Assembly: GCA_905178155.1 (NCBI GenBank)
Contig: CAJINV010000005.1
Coordinates: forward strand, 7,184,989-7,248,988
DNA: 64,000 nt
Source of the DNA: Amoebophrya sp. A120
Taxonomy: Eukaryota > Sar > Dinophyceae > Syndiniales > Amoebophryaceae
Direction: 5' to 3'
Both the position numbers and the translations under genes were made by a program. The notes under the pieces were generated by a model. That model was not told the origin of the DNA. It did no database searches and saw only the letters and a list, made by a program, of their open reading frames with translations. Shown in pieces: positions 59,341 to 64,000 of this stretch (position 1 is its first letter; the number at the start of each line of letters is the position of its first letter).

Positions 59341-61759
59341 TTAGCAATTCTCATGCAGCAAATCCTTGCACAGCTCTTTCGTCAATACGGTGCCGCTATC
59401 AAATGTAAAAGTGTCCGGGTCTGGAAGAATGCAACTTGTCATGCTAAATCTGAAGCATGCAAAAATCTGTGTTGCATGATTACCAAAAGTCGTCCAGTTT
59501 TGACCAAGTCGGGAGGGAGTTTCTCATGCAGGATAGGCACGAGAGAGATCGCGCAGAATCTGTTATGCTAGGTCCTGCATTCCAGACCTCGGGGGTCATG
59601 GAAAAGCTGCATGACAAGTCGCGCACTCTTCCAGACCCAGACCCAGACCCAGACACTACTGCGCGAGCACCCACAGGCTCCCAGGTGCCTAGCGCTTTGG
59701 CCAGCGTTGCACCTCGATAGAGCCTGCGGGACCCCGTGGGCAGAAGTTCATCGCACCCAATTTGCATGTTGCGCAAGTGATAGTATAAGTAGTAGTACTC
59801 AGTACCACCGGTGGACGCCATAGCATGCTTTTAGTCTCTCTCTACATATTATATCCACGTAGTTCTCTTCTCTTTTCTTTCTTCAAAATGTTAAAGTCGT
59901 TCTCTTCCCTGTGCTGTACCATGGTCTTGCTTCCAGACAAAACACCAGACATTTTTGCATTTGATAGCCCCTGCTGTTTCTGTCCTGAAGTCTGTCGTTA
60001 GTTCCGAAAGAAGAAGTTGCTCCTCCTGCGCCCCCACTTGAAGATGTCAGCGGCCCTTTGTTCTGCTGCAAAATCTCGGCTTCTATTCTCCGGAACAGCG
60101 GCAGGATATTCGCGTTCAGCTCGGCAATCGCGGAAGAATCCAAATTGTCCCGCATGGAGTAAAACAGCCGCTTTTTCAAATACACAATCTATGGAAGCGT
60201 CAGGATTGAAATCGTCACAGTTGAAATAGCTTGCGATGCATAAAATGCAACCCACAAAAAGCCTGTCTTGCAGAGTAGCCAAGGAAGGCAGATTGTAAGC
60301 CTGTTGAGGGGTAGAAATAGAGCTGCTAAAGTAGCAAGACAGAAGGCGTCTTCCTTACCCAAACACCATTACAAATTGGGTTTCGGCTCTTCCCAAATTT
60401 GTCATGCGCCAGTTGAAAACTAGGCACCAACTGGTATCCGTTTTATGCATCAGAAATTATTTCAACTTTGTCGATTTCGATCCTGACACTACCATACAAT
60501 CTCCGCTTGGCGTAACGTCGCGGAGGAAGACACAACTGCTGCTTGGTTGTTTATTGCGACAGAAGATGCAGTAGTGGTCCCGTCTTGATTGGCTCCAGTT
60601 GTTGTTGTGCTGCTGGAGCTGGAAGTCGAAGAAGTTCTGGCTTCTTTAGTCGTGTCAGCAGAACCCGCTGTTCCTGCAGTAGAAGACCCACTCCCTTGCT
60701 CACCGGACTGTTTGTCTTTGACCGCTCCTCCCGTATTCCCACCGCTTGATCCCGAAGCCACCACATCCGCCACCTTGATTTCGTCCAGAAACTGTAGCTG
60801 CCACCCCAGATACCGCAACACGAACATCTCGTAGTTCTGCAACAAGCAAATCGGGTTCCGTATTGTGAGGAAAAATCTTCCCTCCCCATATCGAACAGGA
60901 AATTTGTAATGCTGATTTGTGGCCACAAATCCGCTGTGTCTTGCGTACAAGGCAAACGGCACCCATGTGGCGTATTGTACAGCGAGTCTGTCATGCGCTT
61001 TCGCCTATATCAGACGTGTTTCTCATGCTAAGCTGCTAGCCGGATGCGTACCCAAATGGGCTTAGTATATCTTGGCAATCTCTTGCTGCAATACACAGCT
61101 CATTTGTGTACAGAAATCCAGCAACACAAATTGTCTATATCGAATGTGGACTGGGGACTTTTTTTTTAACCAATATCTCCAACCGTCGATGAGCAGCGTG
61201 ATGAACATGTTGGCCGCAGGTGGAACATATTGTGAGGAAAAATCCCCCCTCCCCATATCGAAAGCGAAATTTGTGATGCTGTATTTGAGTACACAAATCG
61301 CATTTGTCTTGCTGGAGAGGACTGCAGACCCATATCTACCCTGAGTAGAGAGGCTTTGACTTAGGCGCTTAGCATGAGAAGCGTCCGTGATGTTGGCTTA
61401 ACAGCATGACAAACTGCCTCCATAATGGGACGGAAGCTGCTGCCCTTGTCTTCTTGCAACACAGACGTGATTTGTGACCTCAAATCAGCAACACAAATCT
61501 GCGAAAGCCTACCTCTTCAATTATATGGGGAGGGGGTATTTTTCCTTGCGATAGAACAGCAGAATGAGTCACAGAATTGTACCACCAGTAGCTGCAACAG
61601 TAACAACAGGCTCTTTTCAATGAAAAACAAAAATGCGGAGAAATTATAGAGGTTGACAAATTCCTCGAATCATTATATTTTTCGCGGTTTATTTTTACGA
61701 ACAACCTGTAACTCAAATACAAATTCTTCACCCACACCTTCGTGCTTTAGTTTTTGCAT
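59341..61759 (-). CDS. Unrecognised minus-strand gene with introners
   Basis: Firm exons, read on the minus strand: 60855-60497, 60184-59967 and 59391-59341 (stop). They read PICLLQNYEMFVLRYLGWQL, QFLDEIKVADVV, a long Ser/Thr/Gly-rich stretch, YLKKRLFYSMRDNLDSSAI, ELNANILPLFRRIEAEILQQ, and end TKELCKDLLHENC. Upstream there is a 46-47-nt exon (61222-61176) between two family C introners, exon 61591-61554, a GT-AG intron 61705-61592, and exon 61759-61706 with an ATG (MQKLKHEGVGEEFVFELQ). The frame of the small exon is unclear: one frame gives AANMFITLLIDGW and fits the downstream join, the other fits the upstream GT-AG intron. The mix of helices around a disordered Ser/Thr tract is clear; the family is not. 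Confidence 0.68.
59397..59966. mobile_element. Introner, family A, enlarged to 570 bp
   Basis: Plus-strand left end TATCAAATGTAAAAGTGTCC, right end CATTTTTGCATTTGATA. Target repeat GCCGC against GCCCC. An inner right arm with tripled CCAGACCCAGACC at 59631-59655 is followed by about 270 extra bp. It is an intron of the minus-strand gene (NSRG to TVLTKE). Confidence 0.85.
60190..60496. mobile_element. Introner, family F, in a minus-strand gene
   Basis: Plus-strand ends TATGGAAGCGTCAGGATTG and CGATCCTGACACTACCATA. Perfect target repeat CAATC at 60185-60189 and 60497-60501. Joins RQAEIV to YLKKRL. Confidence 0.92.
60861..61175 (+). mobile_element. Introner, family C, reversed relative to its host gene
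   Basis: Plus-strand left end TATTGTGAGGAAAAATC, as in plus-strand host genes; right end ACTTTTTTTTTAACCAATA, diverged. The target repeat is weak (TTCCG against TCTCC or CTCCA), so the exon joint is uncertain by a base. Confidence 0.8.
61176..61222 (-). repeat. Dispersed exon-like segment, copy 4 (within the minus-strand gene)
   Basis: CTCCAACCGTCGATGAGCAG onward matches the copies at 56559, 58184 and 59246. This copy is the only one bracketed by introners and is probably the source exon. Confidence 0.85.
61228..61553 (+). mobile_element. Introner, family C, reversed relative to its host gene
   Basis: Left TATTGTGAGGAAAAATCCCC, right GGGGTATTTTTCCTTGCGATA. Perfect target repeat GAACA at 61223-61227 and 61554-61558. 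Confidence 0.92.
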
Positions 61760-61944
61760 TACAAATGCAGGCTCCTACGTTTAAGTAGTTTCCTTTTCGT
61801 TTATAATTTCCGTCGTGTTTATTTGCCTGACATCAAGAAATTTGATGGAGATGAGGATTTTTTTGTGGATACCTGGGACCAGTCGTGCAGCAGAACTTGA
61901 ACTAGTAGGGTAGCTCAAGAGAGTCTATGTCCATTCTGGCACGT

Positions 61945-62386
61945 GCGATAATTATGCTCTCGCTTTGCAAGAACTTCCACACCAATAGTTTGTGTTTGTA
62001 AGAAATGAGTCCCAGTCTGAGCCTGCATAACGACCAACCGGCGCTGCACCAGGAGGTTATCCAAGCTGAAATGAAAATCGTGTTGTAGACGATATTTCTA
62101 CATAGCAAGTGGCCTTCGTTCATCGAAATGGAAATTGTGATGCATACAGCACAAGAACACTCGACCACCGGTGAGTTGTCCCCTGATCTTGATTATTTTT
62201 CTACCGTTTTGATTTTGAAAAAGATTTTTTTGAAGACGGACCTGGCATCATGATGATGCGAGAAGAGGACGTGGAGATGAACGACATCAAGTACCAGGAA
62301 CAATTTGGTCGATGAGGTGACTACACACACAGCTTCCTTGTTTCAGTTTTATGACGGTGCACAATTACTCCTTCTCCCCCCCCATG
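61945..62386 (+). pseudogene. Segmental duplication, copy 2 (partial gene copy)
   Basis: Second copy of 53258-53738. The frame that is open in copy 1 stops at GGTCGATGA here, and the downstream exons of copy 1 are absent. It ends within a left family E terminus (TATGACGGTGCACAATTACT at 62351) that has no right partner. It is most simply a truncated duplicate. Confidence 0.7.
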
Positions 62387-62499
62387 TAGTGCTGGTTGGT
62401 GTGGGAAAGCCTTGCATCTTCAGCATGACAGGGGGCAGCTGGAAGTGGGAAACAGCATGACAAATTGGCAGACTATACTTACTTCTGTTTATTTTTACG

Positions 62500-62565
62500 A
62501 ACAACCTCCTGTAATTCAAATACAAATTCTTCATCTTCACCCACACCTTCGTGCTTTACTCCCAG
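62500..62565 (-). repeat. Copy of the first exon of the minus-strand gene
   Basis: Minus-strand reading KHEGVGEDEEFVFELQE, with a following GTTGTTCGTAAAAATAAAC as after the exon at 61706. Relative to that exon it has in-frame insertions of 6 and 3 nt. A third, partial copy lies at 63303-63345. Confidence 0.75.
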
Positions 62566-62639
62566 ATACTTAATTAGCGGCCCTTTCCTAAGTCCGGACA
62601 TTTCACTCCTTGTCACATACCCAACGCCGAAGAAAAAAA

Positions 62640-62878
62640 AAAGAACTTGATATAAGTCGGAACGTGTCCAGGAGCTGCGTCTGCAGCTACTCGCTCTTGT
62701 GCAGCAGGCGCGCTCCCTTTAGTTCCGTACAACAAAAGAAGCAAGAGGCTTGTTTACAAGGAGCCTACACTTTATCAGTGGCGTAGGCTTCTGAAGCAGC
62801 TTGCACAGGGAAATATCGCAACGGAAGAAGTAGAAACAGCCAGTCAAAGAAAGCTTTCGACAGCTCGGAAACTTTAGT
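62640..62878 (+). CDS. Possible 3' end of an unrecognised gene
   Basis: Two overlapping plus-strand frames look coding: SERVQELRLQLLALVQQARS (ending about 62721) and KRLVYKEPTLYQWRRLLKQL followed by AQGNIATEEVETASQRKLST and a stop near 62878. A shared intron could join them but no splice sites are convincing. A minus-strand frame through the same bases is equally long. Low confidence. Confidence 0.3.
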
Positions 62879-63059
62879 CCCCGTCGGCTGCCACCCAATT
62901 TGCGCGGGGAGTATTGGGGCACGAATTTCGAGTAAGCAGCCCTCTGAAACGCACCAAAGCAGTGCGCGCGTACTTAGACGTAGAAAATAGGTGGGCAAGC
63001 AGCGTAGATAGGTTGCAATGCTCGGGGGCTCGCGGGATATACGGGCACTGTAAGCAAAA

Positions 63060-63275
63060 TAAAAAAAGCCCGGGTAGGAAAAATGCATTTTGCGTTTTTT
63101 CCTACCCGGGGTTTTTATTTTCAAAACCCCGGGTAGGAAATATTTATCCGCTGATCTGCACGTCTGTGAGAGTGATAACAGCTGATAAACATTTCCTACC
63201 CGGGGTTTTGAAAATAAAAACCCCGGGTAGGAAAAAGTGCAAAACTCATATTTCCTACCCGGGCTTTTTATTTTC
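63060..63275. repeat. Six alternating copies of a 13-bp CCCGGG-containing motif
   Basis: CCCGGGTAGGAAA occurs forward at about 63069, 63131 and 63224, and inverted (TTTCCTACCCGGG) at about 63099, 63196 and 63251. A/T-rich stretches including TTTTATTTTCAAAA lie between. Neighbouring pairs form hairpins. Confidence 0.92.
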
Positions 63276-63359
63276 AAAACCTCGTATAACCCCTTCGAAA
63301 GTACAAACTCTTCATCTTCACCCACACCTTCGTGCTTTAGTTTCTTAAAAAAACAAAAT

Positions 63360-64000
63360 CCACCCACTTTAGATCAATGCGCAGAGCCGCCGGAGCAAGA
63401 CAGCCGGCGGCCTCGCGACCGGGGCCGGGGCACGGGGAGGATTCGCGCCTTTTTTTGTTCGTGAAAGGTCGAGCGCATGACTTTTTTCTTAGTTGTTGGA
63501 AGCTCGGGCTAAAAGCTCGCGCCACCGGGGGCAGACCAGGTGCAAGAGTCGTCCCTTTTTCCGTGAGGGGCCGAACTCATGACCTTTCTATCTTTTTTGG
63601 TTGGGCGCGGGCGCCCGAGCTAGCTGGTATCGGTATCGGTGCGCTTATTCCGGTCGTGATTCGCCGGGGGTTGCGCCGTGTGTTGTAACAGTAGGCCGAC
63701 ACCACCAGAGCATCGACGCTACCTAGCCTGCGCCGCGTTGGCCATACAAAAACCCCTTGAATCCTAAATCGGAAACATCAATCCGGATGCCTCTAAAACG
63801 CTCAATTAGCGGCAAACCCGGTAATGCCTGTGAATTCCAAAAACCCATGACTCTCGCCGTGCATCGAGCCCTAGTCGCGCTTCATAATGTCCGAGGAGAA
63901 TTGTCTCTGCAAATTTGGCGAACCACGTTGGAAGCGAGCCACGCCCGTGTCGTGTTGAGAAGGTGAAACTTGATTCCCGAAGTTGCAACGTGGGCCAATG
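63360..64000. other. GC-rich terminal stretch, no gene supported
   Basis: Bases 63360-63700 resemble the 56.6-57.9 kb island in composition. 63757-64000 holds short frames on both strands. No RNA gene or domain is recognised. Confidence 0.4.

Noticed and set aside
63757-63988. Possible RNA gene or small protein at the right edge
   Set aside because: Short frames exist on both strands and no conserved RNA motif could be recognised by eye; the region is cut by the window end.
1-64000. CRISPR arrays, tRNA genes, rRNA genes, bacterial promoters or operators
   Set aside because: None was recognised. The regular repeats present are minisatellites and TIR introns in eukaryotic DNA.

Overview
The window is eukaryotic nuclear DNA with one 100-base assembly gap (N, 7952-8051). 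The best guess for the source is Amoebophrya (Syndiniales, parasitic dinoflagellate relatives). The reason is the intron type: almost every intron is a short repeat element with terminal inverted repeats (TIRs) and a target-site duplication (TSD). This matches the introner elements with non-canonical splice sites reported for Amoebophrya genomes. The assignment rests on remembered literature plus the sequence pattern, not on a search.

Layout: (1) <1-2143 (+), 3' part of an unrecognised gene with five introners. (2) 3978-7610 (+), a 616-residue protein with a Gly/Asp repeat and a Trp-rich C-terminal region. (3) 7611-17642, gap, low-complexity DNA, a 15-bp minisatellite, a 2.6-kb 32-bp minisatellite and duplicated repeat blocks. 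(4) 17643-20132 (+), the GPN-loop GTPase GPN3, 430 codons, five introns, all introners. (5) 21272-29616 (+), a coiled-coil protein of about 1330 residues with about 18 introns. (6) 31033-33474 (+), a 289-residue unrecognised protein. (7) 36377-39037 (+), an unrecognised protein mixing conventional GT-AG introns and introners. (8) about 39178-51173 (+), a very large low-complexity protein with a KH RNA-binding domain and more than 30 introns. (9) 53452-56136 (+), two partly resolved small genes. (10) 59341-61759 (-), one gene on the opposite strand. (11) 56137-59340 and 61760-64000, GC-rich islands, duplicated exon-like segments and palindromic repeats.

The main result is the introner system. 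At least twelve TIR families (called A to N here) share the same outer ends: each element starts TAT and finishes ATA. Almost all are flanked by a direct repeat, usually 5 bp and often perfect. Deleting the element plus one repeat copy keeps an open frame across whole genes: 864 nt in the first gene, 1293 in GPN3, 870 in the 31-33 kb gene, and 988 codons over 29 introns in the KH gene. The elements start TAT and end ATA, so the splice dinucleotides come mainly from the duplicated target. Many sites cannot be GT-AG in any register. A minority of introns (for example 37189-37284, 37360-37448, 40306-40722, 44381-44572, 49681-50017) are conventional GT-AG introns with pyrimidine tracts.

The genes are not an operon and share no evident pathway. 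What unites the window is repeated colonisation of coding exons by TIR elements that behave as introns.
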